Source: Xestospongia bergquistia (Eukaryota > Porifera > Demospongiae > Haplosclerida > Petrosiidae). Taken from it: DNA of 64,000 bases. Positions 25,201 through 49,392 of this stretch are shown piece after piece. Below the pieces are notes generated by a model. That model made no database searches. It was not told the DNA's origin and saw only the letters and a program-made list of their open reading frames with translations. The stretch covers positions 8,866,708 to 8,930,707 of the forward strand of contig OZ014412.1 of assembly GCA_963965975.1 (NCBI GenBank), given 5' to 3'. The position numbers and the translations under genes were made by a program. Each line of letters opens with the position of its first letter. Position 1 is the stretch's first letter.

Positions 25201-27735
25201 CTTATGTTTTCTAAAACAGCAATGTTTGGTATGGAACAGACAGAAACAATAGTCGTAAATATACCAACATCTACAGTAGATGGAGCAGGACTAGATATGA
25301 CAACTGAGAGTAAGTGAAGACAAAATTTCATTGTGGTTTATATCTAATTCCTTGCTTTATTAGGTTCTACAAATCTTTCAAAACGTGATGATGATTATTC
25401 AGTCATTTCTGAATATGCAGATTATCTAAAAGCACAATATAAAATGGATCAAAAACCAGACAACAAATGGCCTTATATTTTTGAAAAGTTCATTAATACT
25501 GACCTTGTTGAAGTTTCAGAGTCAGACAATGGATTTTCAAGGTCTACAATTCCGGGCAATTGTGTGGATGTTATTCGTAAGAAAGTTAAATATTTGCAAA
25601 GCAAAAGGAAAAACAGTTTACGTATTCTCTTGGAAGGGGCTCCTGGAATTGGGAAATCTACACTAGCACTTGAATTTTGTAGAAAATGGGCAAATCGAGA
25701 GCTTTTTACTGATTATTATCTCGTTGTTTTGTTACCTCTAAGAGACAAAACAGTCCAGAAAGCCAAATGTCCAAGTGATCTGTTTTCTGATGAAGGTAAT
25801 GAGTCAGGAAAAAATGTTTCCAAAGCTCTAAGTAGGCGTAGAGGTAAAGGGCTATTTATTATTTTAGAGGGTTTTGATGAGCTTTCAAAAGAATTTCAGG
25901 AGAAAGATTCTATTTTCATCAAGTTGCTTGATGGTAAAATGTTTCCAAATGCCACAGTAATGGTAACTACACGTCACAGTGCTACAGCGCATTTACAAAG
26001 TTTAACTAAAGCCAAGTTTCAACTTCATTTAGAAATATCAGGCTTCAGTGAAAGCACAATAAAAGATTATGTTTCTGCATCATTCAAAAATAAAGCTGAC
26101 ATTATCACCTCATTCGATGACTATCTTGACCAATTCCCTCACATAAAAGGTTGTCTCTATGTACCTCTTAATTTAGCAATTTTAACGGAAATTTTCTCTA
26201 AGAAGCAATGTCCAGAAACATTAACTGAGCTTTACACAGCTATAGTGAAAACACAACTGTTAAGATACCTTGATGATATAAACCTTAAACTTGAAAAGAT
26301 TGAAGATCTATCAAAGTACAAAAAACGTCCAGAGATTTTTACAAAGTTCTGTAAAGTCTGTGAGTTTGCTTATGATAATCTCTGTGACCAAACTCTAGTT
26401 TTTCATGAACTATCAGAGGAGTTAGAGACTCTTGATCTCATTCAAAAAGAATCTCATTTTCAAATACATTCAGGTAATTCCTACTCATACAGCTTTCTTC
26501 ATCCTACTATTCAAGAATTTCTTACTGCATATCACATGTCTCGACTATATGAAGATGACCAGCAAAAGTTATACAATTTTTTGACAAAAAAACAATCTTT
26601 TATTGTTGTTCTTCGTTTTTTTGCTGGTTTAACTGGTTTGAGATCAATAAAACCTACCTTTTCTAGAGTAATCTCTGACTTCAATTTAATACAACAACTT
26701 TTTGAATCTAAGAACGAAAGATTGACAAAGCATCTACTTACAAACCCTGATAAACTTCAGCACATACTTCGAACATGGCCAATGCCAACATTACAAGACT
26801 TTTATGCTCTAGGTTGGTGCATAAGACTAAGTAATTGCAAATGGGATCTGAGATTTGGTTTTCGTGGTTTGTCAAGTCGTCATATTGCAATGCTTAAGAA
26901 AGGTATAGGCGAAGATCCAACAGGTCAGATTGAAATGATACAAATTGCACTAAATCCAATAGGAAATGAAGGTTTTAGCCATTTATTGGGAATTGCACCA
27001 AAAGCACTTGAAAATGTCTCTATTCTTGGCCTGAGGGGGATGAATCTGGACTCTTCCGCTAGCAATGAACTTGCTAAAAAACTTTCTCACACATTTTTAC
27101 ACCTAAGAAAGTTACACTTTCATGATAATCCTATTGAATGTGGTGGTCATGAACAGTTAATTAAAGCACTGTGCAATGTCCCATCATTAAAAGAAGTATC
27201 TTTTTCTAAGCTTTCACCTGTAGAATGTTCTACTCTCTTGACAAAAACAAGTATTGAAAAAATTGTGCTTTGGCAACTACCTCATAATAGTTTACAAGCA
27301 ATTTCACTTTCTATTGCTAATGCTCAAAGTTGTCTTTTGCTGCGAATACATGACAGTGAAGTTACCAGTGAGAATGTTGCCAGTTTGCCACAAGTGCTAC
27401 ACAAAAACCTTAAATTACAATCATTGGAGCTAATCAACTGTAGCATATCACGTGAAACTACTGAAATGATTACCAATGCAGTTACAGCCAATACCAGTGT
27501 TAGAAATCTCAATCTTGATAATAATATGATTTGTGATAAAGATGCTTATCACATAATAGATATGCTTAAAAATAGAAAGACTCATCTCAAGAGTATCAAT
27601 GTAAATCGCAATCCAATTGGAAAGAAATTACTCGAAAAAATCATGAGGAAGCAAGCCGAATTATCTCTAAAATGGAAAAAAGAAATCCATTTTCATTTAT
27701 TTGATAGTAATCAAATTTATAACTATTATAACTAG
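22206..27735 (+). CDS. NLR3: CARD-like, death-fold, NACHT, LRR (intact, replaced first exon)
   Basis: A predicted NOD-like receptor of 1072 residues. Exons 22206-22539, 24743-25165, 25220-25309 and 25364-27735 are all joined in phase 1 (3219 nt). Residues 1-111 are a CARD-like domain unlike that of NLR1/2/5 (MATEETIMEANVAYKAFCDN, then GHLLDILEATI and VFGQFIKIL). A second death-fold-like domain follows (about 112-252; IFNRHYNDLV, IKVKAVLSSLGANI). NACHT has Walker A GAPGIGKST at about 374 and Walker B IILEGFDEL. The LRR tail includes LGLRGMNLD and LRKLHFHDNPIE. The 2.2 kb first intron holds a hAT-like MITE and a decayed NLR2-type exon, so the first exon appears to have been exchanged. NLR2 is the near-identical dead paralogue. 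Confidence 0.88.
22591..23036. mobile_element. hAT-like MITE (446 bp) in NLR3 intron 1
   Basis: The ends are CAGGGTTGGGG and CCCCAACCCTG, perfect 11-base inverted ends of hAT type. They are flanked by GTTGTCAC (22583-22590) and GTTGTATA (23037-23044), an 8-base target duplication now matching at five or more positions. The interior is made of GATTATGATTACGATTACA-like units in both orientations. There is no transposase. Confidence 0.75.
23128..23515. repeat. Diverged tandem duplication, two units of about 160-185 bp
   Basis: The unit at about 23128-23311 and the unit at about 23358-23515 share TTATTCA-GTGGTGAACT, CCAATTAAAT-TTGAT and GTTAATCTCTCCA-AAATTAAT in the same order. The duplication is non-coding and lies inside NLR3 intron 1. 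Confidence 0.6.
23880..24140 (+). pseudogene. Stranded NLR2-type exon 4 inside NLR3 intron 1
   Basis: The stretch aligns with NLR2 13445-13706, including the intron end before exon 4, the segment after the CARD domain and the donor end GAAGTATCAGG. A TAG soon after the acceptor (reading DEMQKE-stop) and indels show it is not used. The following intron to 24742 continues the similarity to NLR2 (13707-14331). Confidence 0.82.
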
Positions 27736-29242
27736 AAAAACTAGCTATATTTTTTGTTTGCTATTTAATTTTCATTTTAAATGATCAACATACATTATTC
27801 TCTCTTGTTTTCTAATAACATAGCACTTTTGTGACTTGTTACTATAATTTCACACAGACTTGAGTTCTTGTTGCCATAAATTGAATAGCTGTCATATATA
27901 AAGTATTTTGTCCTAGTTTTGATTATTTTAATCATTGTAAATACATTTTTTTGAGCACTAACATGACACATATAGTGGTCATTGATATTGCTGCTGTAAT
28001 TGATCTCCTTGCATTAGGAATTAGTTAATTGAGTCATAAACCCCCAAAACCAAAAAGAATCATATATTTTTTAAGATCATTCAAATACTGACAGATGTTT
28101 AAATGATATGAATTTGAGATGCATATATAAGGTCTGCAAGTATATAGTGTGAAATTAATTGTGAATTAGAATTTCTTTTGGATTAAGAAGGTATTCATAG
28201 TCGTCATTGATATTGCTGGTGTAAATCATCTCCTTACATAAGGAAATCAAGTGATTAGTGGATTATATATAAATCCCCAAAATCAAGTTTCATACAAAGA
28301 TCATTCAAATACTGGCAGACATTTAAATGATAAGAATTTGAGATACACATAAGGCCTATATAGAAATTAGTTGTGAATTAGAGTTACTTTTTGAACTTCT
28401 TCATTAAGATTTCCATAGTATATATATATATAAATATAATCTTTAAGCAAATTAATAGATTTGTCTGCTGTTCTAATTAAAAATCTTTCCAACATGTTTT
28501 ATTATCTTCTAATGAATATGTGATCATGAATTAACTAATTCACATATTAACATAGAACTATACCAATTCTTATTAAAATGGTACATATGTTGAATGTATA
28601 ATACAATTCTACCTTTTTCTCATATAAAGTTGGTTTATTGCATATGACTATGCTGTATAGAGAATTAAATGTTACTTAATTTACCAATTTAGAATTGGTA
28701 AAATTGTTTATGCTCAATATTGGAAATATTATATAGTCTGGTATATTATTTTATTTCCGGAAAGTTCATGTAATGTAAAGATGGTAGTATATATATAAAT
28801 ATATATATATACAAACATCAGAAATACCACCACAGTAGGAATATCAGTATAAAAATTCAAACAATTATTATATAATGTATAGTTTAAATAAACATTTATA
28901 TAGGGAATTAGTTAGGTTGTGGTTATAATTATGTATTGATTTTAATACTGTTATTTCTTGTTTCAGAAGTTGTATTGCCATCCCTAAAAAAAAACTCAAA
29001 AAATGGTTTTGTATACATACAATTGCAATATATACACAACTGTTCATGGTAACTGTATGTATGAAAAAACTGTTTTTAAGGTATTTTAACAGTGATTCCC
29101 TTTTAAAAATCATGTGACAAATGTTTTGACAGTAGTGCTCCTTTATTGCAAATCAGGTCACATATGCAAAAATGGATGGATAGATAAAATTAATGGCTGG
29201 ATATCAAAAGTCAAAAGAAATTATTAATAAATAGATTGTCGG
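27736..29242 (+). other. 3' flank of NLR3 with a partial MITE (copy 2, 28986-29160)
   Basis: It is near-identical to the NLR2 flank up to about 28930. Then follows a left-truncated copy of the element at 18738, ending CAAATCAGGTCA at 29160, and a stretch similar to 18995-19080. No gene is seen. Confidence 0.7.
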
Positions 29243-30170
29243 ATGAAAATTGATATCAGTAAAATCACTGTTTCCATAGAGGCATACTATTCTGATCAAT
29301 ATCAAACAACACATTCCAATATAACTAAAGGAGATATACCATTAGGTGAAGGTGGTCAGAGAGGGAGACAACAAGGTAACATGATATATGAGGAAGAAGA
29401 AGAAGAAGAGGAAGAAAGCAATGAAAGAGAGAGTAAGGAAGAGGAAGATCAGAACAAGATACACACACTTACTCACTCTCTCATTACAATAGCTATGATC
29501 CATCTGATTATGATCATCTTCAAGTATTCAATGAGATCAAGGACTTATTCCAGTTCAAAGTATGCTCAGATATATCTTATTACAATCATAATTGATATAC
29601 ATGTCTCCATCTGATTATGATCATCTTCAAGTATTCAATGAGATCAAGGACTTATTCCAGTTCAAAGTATGCTCAGATATATCTTATTACAATCATAATT
29701 GATATACATGTGCTATGTGCTATGGACTAAGAGGATTTTAATCATATTAAAAGAGATAGTGGCTGTGTTATATATGTAGGTCGAAAGATATGTTGTCCCT
29801 GTGACCACTTATGACTTAATCTCTACTGGTGTTGCCAAGTGTCTTGTGTAAAGGATTTAAGTCTCACTTGAGTCTAAGATACTGTAATTAACCTGATTCT
29901 TTATACTTGTCATTAATTTTTTGTGATATGTTGCTGTTCTGTTAGTGGATAAATACGTTTGGATGTTTTCCTTAATTATGATAATGAAATAAAGGTGAAA
30001 TATTAAAATGCTTCTTATTCTCTATATAGGTCTATTGGATATCCCAGTACGAGGTAACAGGATTCACTCACTATATGTTCTATTCTCTCTTTTCATGGAG
30101 TTTAAAAACTGACAACATTTTAATACTTTACCCACTACTAATACTCTTGATGATTATAATATACAATAGT
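29243..30170 (+). pseudogene. IFT46 relic: exon 3, exon 4 and exon 10 pieces
   Basis: 29278-29455 reads like IFT46 exon 3 (AYYSDQYQTTHSNITKGDIP, then a Glu run). 29494-29600 carries part of exon 4 (DPSDYDHLQV-like, with changes). 30030-30130 carries exon 10 (GLLDIPVRGNRIHS) with a stop after FKN. Exons 5-9 are missing. A 104-106 bp piece is tandemly repeated at 29502-29711. Intron sequence is retained, so this is duplicated genomic DNA rather than a retrocopy. Confidence 0.85.
29502..29711 (+). repeat. Direct tandem repeat within the IFT46 relic
   Basis: CATCTGATTATGATCATCTT and the roughly 85 bases after it occur twice back to back (from about 29502 and about 29608), essentially identical. 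The duplication is recent and local. Confidence 0.85.
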
Positions 30171-30588
30171 TCATTATCATTATTTTAATCCCTATGGTCA
30201 ACACTTAGTAGATTGAGCACTTTATTAGCATATACACCTCTTTCATCCTTTTGCAGTACCACATACAGTATAAAGTTTTGTGCTTAATTTTTGGGACTAA
30301 GAATAGACACATAAATGTAACCTGATAGCTCATAAAAATCATATTTGTATTGCTCCAGAGGTAAATTTTTTACTAATTAAAAAAACACATCACGTGATTC
30401 TTGACATTGAATTCTGGGCTTGCTTCACTCTCTAGACTCAAGAGAGTCTGTTCGTTCCATTGGTACACGTAGACACTGAAAATCATCCCAATTATTATTA
30501 TTTTATTTACTAGTTTGTAGAAAGCAAAAACAAAGATAGGCTTTTCAGTGAGTAGATCTCGGCGTGACTTTCCACCTCTCCATCAGTC
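30171..30588 (+). promoter_or_regulatory. Upstream region of NLR4
   Basis: A non-coding stretch. From about 30400 it becomes less AT-rich and contains a short inverted repeat (GACTCAAGAGAGTC, near 30436-30449) before the ATG at 30589. It is the likely promoter and 5' UTR; no precise element can be assigned. Confidence 0.4.
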
Positions 30589-37718
<7,130 letters not shown>

Positions 37719-38236
37719 TAACAATTAAACAACTATTGTAGTGTATTGCTGTGTATAGATGTATTCTATTTTGTAGTTTTTGACTATTTTATCTGAGTTA
37801 TTGGACTTTGTATGAAATTTTTAATCAAAGTTTATGAATGCTAATTGTATTCATACTATGTAGTGTAAATGTAAGTACACCAGTGCCAGCTTATTTTAGA
37901 ACATAGCCTAAATCAAATCTAAACTAGTTAAGTTATCTACTTAATTTGTAGTATGGATTTACACAACATATCAAATTACAAAAAGTATAACATTTTCACT
38001 CAAGGAAAAGACAACAAAACCTCAAGTTTGTATAGATCTTGGCATGTGATTTTTTAAATACAGTCCCTCCTATATGTCAGAGTCACACGATATAGCAACA
38101 CTGGCATCTGGCACTGGAAGTTGTATTCTGTAAATATTAAGTCACATGTACACATAGGAGAAAACCTGTCAGTGAGGTGGTGTCGCTGGCAAGTGAGCGT
38201 TTTTATCACTGTAGAACCGATACTCGTAAGGTTTCT
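37719..38236 (+). other. 3' flank of NLR4, copied at 48851-49392
   Basis: No gene is seen. The sequence matches the flank after the LRR relic at 48850, up to the MAHS-type start codon of the next NLR in both places. This shows the ancestral head-to-tail NLR-NLR spacing of about 520 bp. Confidence 0.7.
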
Positions 38237-38493
38237 ATGGCTCACTCCCATAGTGTGATACAGGTAAATTATTGATCATATCATATGTATTGTTCTGTTC
38301 ATTATATGATCATTTTGTATAGAGAGTTCACTGGAACAATAGATATTTTGATGTCATTATTCTAATTTCTAAACTTTATAAATTCTTGAGTAGCTCTGAT
38401 AGTGAAGTCATTAGCCTTACAATAGTCTGTACAGTGAGGACATTATTGGTAAACCAATAAAAGATAGGATACACACAAGTAAAAGGACACCAG
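38237..38493 (+). pseudogene. Truncated 5' end of a CARD-type NLR
   Basis: The ATGGCTCACTC start and the beginning of exon 2 (GAGAGTTCACTGGAACAATAG) match NLR1/NLR5. The exon has a TAG after SLEQ and an 8-base insertion (near 38366), and ends abruptly at ACACCAG, where the next element begins. It is the lost sister of NLR5. Confidence 0.88.
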
Positions 38494-38998
38494 AGGGGTA
38501 GGAATGAAGTAAGTTTAAGTTGGGGGGGGGGGGGGGAGGGGGGGCTGACCTTATACCTTATATTTAGTTGCGTTATATTGTTAAACATCAAAAATGACCA
38601 AAAAATTTATTCGTCTGTCATTAAAGGAAACAAACTCTAGCTATTTCTAATAAGTTTATGTTATCAATACGATCCTTATGTGTATGTAACAGCATGACAT
38701 GGCTTAGTTGTTCTTGGGTCATAGTACTTTGTAGGATATTTTTTTGTCAGTGTAAGGTTGAAAAAGTGCGTTCCATTCTATTAATACTTTTGTTATAGCA
38801 ATTAATTTACAGAAGATAACATGACCACACAATAATGTGGTGATTGATTGTTAATGTACACAAATTAACACAATAACCACTTGAGTCAAGAGGTTATTGT
38901 GTACATAGTCTTGAGTGCAAATCAGGGTGGCTTAGCCCCTCCTGATTTGAAGTTGGGGGCCTTCAGCCCCCCCTGCCCCCCCTTTCCTACCCCTATGT
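38494..38998. mobile_element. About 505 bp element with GGGGTAGGAA inverted ends and 9 bp target duplication
   Basis: The left end GAGGGGTAGGAA and right end TTTCCTACCCC are inverted. AGGACACCA stands on both sides (38485-38493 and 38999-39007). It includes a run of 14 G near 38522 and a C-rich counterpart at 38967-38982. There is no open frame. It is a non-autonomous element of unknown family. Confidence 0.55.
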
Positions 38999-39008
38999 AG
39001 GACACCAT

Positions 39009-40595
39009 AATGTTCAGAGCTTGTTTACCAACCCAATATGATGACATAGCTCAAAGGCTAGCATAGATTTGCCAATACCTGGAGCACCCTCTATTAGATA
39101 TAACAACTCCAGTGGTATTTGACAAAATTATACTAGAGTTTTCTTCCTAAGAATATCATCAACAGAACATTGAAGAATAGACTTAGAAAATGTATCATTA
39201 TAATTTGGGTCATTTTCAACTACAGCTGCAGCCAAATCCACATACAGATTATTTCTTGCTGGAAACCACGTGGGATCTGGACTCCATCATTTGTAACAGT
39301 TTCTTAAATGGTGTATATATTTTTGAATGCAATCAGGAAAAATGAGCGGAATTTCTTCATCCATAACATCAGCATTAAACAACATCAAAATTAACAATAC
39401 TGCCATGTGCTTATATAACTTATGTGAAAAATCAGATGTTTGTGCAACACCCTCCCGATTTAATCTGCCAGTGTGTTTATAACCCCCAACGGAAAAGGCC
39501 AAAATCCTTGGATTTTGGTAATTCTGTTAGTTGAATCTAACCTTCCTCTATTAGTTTGCTACCTAGTATTTTTGTTTTCTCAAACTTTGAAAATATTTCC
39601 ACAACTTTTAGTAGACAAATCACAAACTTTGTATGTTTACTTATAAAAGTTCTAACAGCCTTTATTATTGCTCTGGTCTTGATGGCTGAACATGTCAATT
39701 GATTGATCATATACTTTCAAACTTATTGATTAAAAAACCTTGCATCATAATCTTCAAGAACTTAAGTGCAGAGAGCTTGATCTTAATTGAGAATTTCAAC
39801 AATTTTGTCATAGTATTTTGTCAAAACTCCATGAAAAATTATCAGGCTGTTAAGCATAACAATCATAAGGGTGTCTTTGATCAGAATGAATGGAATGACT
39901 TTTTGAACAATTAAAAGGAAATGGTGGTTGGTAATGATGATTGAGATAAATATTTAAGTTGAACAAAGGAATGCTTTTCAGATGTTATTTCATGATCTCT
40001 TAGCTTTGATTTAACTTCAGAGTTATCTACAGGTGTGCATATTAAATAAAAGAGAGAAGAGTAACTTATGACATTTGTGGAATCCAAATTATTTACTCAC
40101 TATATACTTTGTGAGCATTATAAAAAACAACAAATTATACAGTCAGTAATTCATATGAATTATGGATCCCATAGTAATCTATTCATGTAGTCTACAAATT
40201 GTTAGTTAAAGTAACATATTAATTATTACAGTGATCAACCTACTTGATGTATCTTCTATAATCTTCTGATTTCCCTGTATTTGACTAATAAAATAGTCCA
40301 TAACAAACTCAGCTAGTTCATCTTGTATAAAGACCTTCACCAGTACCAGATAGCAGCATCACTACCATTTTTGGTTTCGTTATCTTGTTTGCTCTGTTCT
40401 GCATTAGCTCTTGTTAGCTTAAGACTGAGAGCTAGTAAAAAAAAATGCCATCGCATTTCTTAGACAACCTGTTCTCTACTAAGAGATTTTTTCCTGTAAG
40501 CTCTATAAGGAAAAGAAAATAGATAGTAGTAGTTAGTTACACTAGTAACGGGTTAAATACAATTACTGTATTTTTTTACTTAAGTCCTCATTTTC
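39009..40595 (-). pseudogene. NLR relic, 5' half of an NLR6-type gene
   Basis: It mirrors NLR6 from the P-loop back to exon 1. The start of the NACHT exon (DVMDEEIPLIFPDCI) and a GAPGIGKS-coding stretch (about 39078-39101) survive, but frameshifts lie between and the gene is cut off just after the P-loop. The second death-fold exon lies at about 39550-40035 with indels, and the Death exon at about 40235-40518 with frame breaks. The first-exon ATG has become GTG (near 40607). This is the dead NLR of the first copy of the segmental duplication. Confidence 0.88.
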
Positions 40596-40596
40596 T

Positions 40597-40696
40597 AAAG
40601 ACAGCCACACGTTTGTGCTTATAATTAGGTGGGGCTCCTCTTGTCATGTGATTTGTGACGTCCCTAACTCCAGCAGGTCACGCCACATGGTAGATC
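40597..40696. promoter_or_regulatory. Divergent promoter of gene A and the dead NLR
   Basis: Homologous to 58429-58531. Shared parts include AATTAGGTGGGGCTC, a CATGTGA E-box-like site, GACGTCCCTA-CTCC and the TGGTAGATCATGG around the start codon. Its retention while the NLR decayed suggests it serves gene A. Confidence 0.55.
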
Positions 40697-46910
<6,214 letters not shown>

Positions 46911-47996
46911 AGTCAAGTGATTTTTGATAACTTTTGAGTTAACTTTTATTAGCTACATACATATACCTATTTCTATATAAATTATCTTCTAAGATAACTA
47001 TTTATTTATAGACACATAATTCAAAACTGACTTAATAATACAATTTTGGCTCATATTGGGCTCATTTGTGTTGTATTATTTTTATTACTTATGTAATATT
47101 ATATGACAAAAAACAAAGTACTTGTTATTAAACTGAGCATCCTCAGTAAGTAAAGATGACAACAATAAATCAATAAGTAGTTTTAATTATTGTAAGGATA
47201 CCACAAAATCATTTGAGTGAGAGAAAATGTTCTACAATAAGCTGGATGTCAATAGTGATAAAAGTTAGTTTATATCAATGGGCAGTACTATTGGTTATTA
47301 AATATATCAGGTATTGAGAAAGAACTGAAGTCAGTAAACACTCATTGCATGAGAAAAAAAAAGATAGAGAAGCTGAAGTCTGATCTTGAAGACCTTAAAA
47401 AGGTAGTTGAGGATAAGAGTACAGGGAATTATTGGCTAGCAGAAAATTCAGTGTAGAATTCCTATTAAAATCTATTAATTTTTTCATAATAATTATTGTT
47501 GGTTGGTAAATAAGGATATTAGTTCTTCAGCTTTCAGAAGTTTTACTGCCTAGCAACATTGATATACTTTAAAGTTTTACTTCTTCCTTGCATTATGAAT
47601 AGTCAATCCACAGCTATTGCCAATTCACAACCTCTATTAAAATATTATTTTTCTGTGACATCAACATCTATTGTTATACAGTTGTAATTGTACTTTGACT
47701 TGTTAGACTGACAGGTAAAACCTATGGCCATTTTGAACCATAAATACATGCCACTGACAGACAAGGGGCTACAACAGTTTGATAGACATAATTATTAAAT
47801 TATATCTCAAGTCCATCAAATATAAATGTATGGATCTTACTGAACACAAAATTATGCAAGGATCATTTTGAAGTCATTGCGTTTCTAAACAATAGTTTAC
47901 TATTTGTCCAATCAAATTACTCCTAGTGCGACATTTCATAGATAGCTTCACATAAAGCAGCATATAAAACCAGAGAGAGTTATTAGATTTATAATT
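46911..47996 (+). other. Intergenic with one coiled-coil exon
   Basis: Apart from 47311-47456 no coding stretch is visible. The region is AT-rich, without recognised repeats. Confidence 0.4.
47311..47456 (+). pseudogene. Orphan coiled-coil terminal exon
   Basis: It has the acceptor TATATCAG|GT and the phase-1 start of the gene A coiled-coil exons. It then encodes a charged heptad-like run (IEKELKSV, KIEKLKSDLEDLKKVVEDK) ending at TAG. It could be an alternative last exon of gene A or the relic of another copy. Confidence 0.4.
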
Positions 47997-48850
47997 ATGG
48001 GTTTATTAACAACCTTGCCCAAGACTTGCCTACTATTATATGCAATTTTAGCTACATTGCTTTGGCAGTGTCTAAGTTATTATTCTTTACATGCAGATTC
48101 ATATGCTCCCCAGCTAGGATTACATGTGATATGTGATGATGGTATTGTACAGAAAGTAGTCTACAGAATACATCACTATAAAATTAGTGGATTTGTTCTC
48201 GGTTTTATGCAACTTGATAATGTTAGTATCAAACATGATAATGCAAAAAGAGTCTAAATTTTTTGAACATGTTTTGTTCTCTACACTTAGTCTAGATGAG
48301 TGTGTGTTATTAACTAGTTCACATACTCTCCACACAATGGAACTTTACCAACTTTCACCTCTTAGTGTTGGAGCTGTTCTTGGACATTTATCAAAAAGTA
48401 CTAACCTTAAAAACATTTGAATTCACGAGAGTGAGGTCAATGATGAGTTTGTTCATAGCCTTCTGACAACTTTACCTTCCTCTTATCTCAAGTCACTTTG
48501 AATTTATTAATTGTGCTATGGACTCAGCTAGTTTGTATTATAGCTAATGCAGTGATGAACACCCCATCATTAGAGAAACTAAACCTCAATAATCTAATAG
48601 ATGATGAAGGGAGGCATCATCTTGTTAATATGATACAATCACTGACTATAACAAAATCTTCAAACCATCCTGATATACAGAAATCTCAGCTCAATGAAGT
48701 ACATCTAGATCTCAATCCTTTTACTGAAAGAACTGTCTTGAGGCTCTTTGATGATTTCTTATTATATCAACCACAACCATCCATACATCTTCATTTATCA
48801 TCGCAATGGCAAGAATATGCAACATCCAAGTATGGTAGAGTCTGAAAATA
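47997..48850 (+). pseudogene. Death-domain start joined to an LRR tail (relic)
   Basis: 47997-48257 encodes a hydrophobic leader (LLYAILATLLW) followed by LHVICDDGIVQK and HHYKISGFVLGF, which resembles the second Death domain of gene A. At about 48255 it passes abruptly into NLR4-type LRR sequence (FFEHVLFSTLSLDECVLL, LEKLNLNNLIDDEG) with a TGA at 48418-48420 and further frameshifts. It is a deletion fusion of two neighbouring genes. Confidence 0.72.
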
Positions 48851-49392
48851 TTTGCAATTTGGTAGAGTATAAAAGAATTAGTAACACTGAAACTAACTAT
48901 TGTAGTGTATTGTTATGTATAGATGTATTACTTTGTTGTTTGTTGACTCTTTTGTCTGAGTTATTGGACTTTGTATGAGATTTTTAATTGAAGTTTTAGA
49001 ATGCTAATTGTATTCATACTGTGTAGTGTAAATGTAAGTACATCAGTGCCAGCTTATTTTAGAACATATATACACTAAATCAAATCTAAACTAGTTATGT
49101 TATCTATTTAATTCGTAGTATGAATTTACACAACACATCAAATTACAAAAAGTATAACGTTTTTGCTCAAGGATAAGATGACAAAACCTCAAGTTTGTAA
49201 AGATCTTGGCATGTGATTCTTTAAATACACTTGCCCTCTTATATGTCAGGAATCACACGATATAGCAATCTGGCACCGGAAGTTGCATGCTGTAAAATGA
49301 AGTCACACATGGGGGGAAACCAGGCAACAAGGTGGAGTTGCCGGCAAGTCAGCGTTTTTTATCACTGTTGAACCGATACTCGTAAGGTTTCT
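48851..49392 (+). other. Flank copied from 37719-38236; promoter of NLR5
   Basis: No gene is seen. Conserved between the copies just before the start codon are ATATGTCAG-GAATCACACGATATAGCA and GAACCGATACTCGTAAGGTTTCT, which are good candidates for core promoter sequence. Confidence 0.5.

Noticed and set aside
29243..29614. A new acidic protein gene
   Set aside because: The sequence is IFT46 exon 3 with intron and exon 4 remains, not an independent gene.
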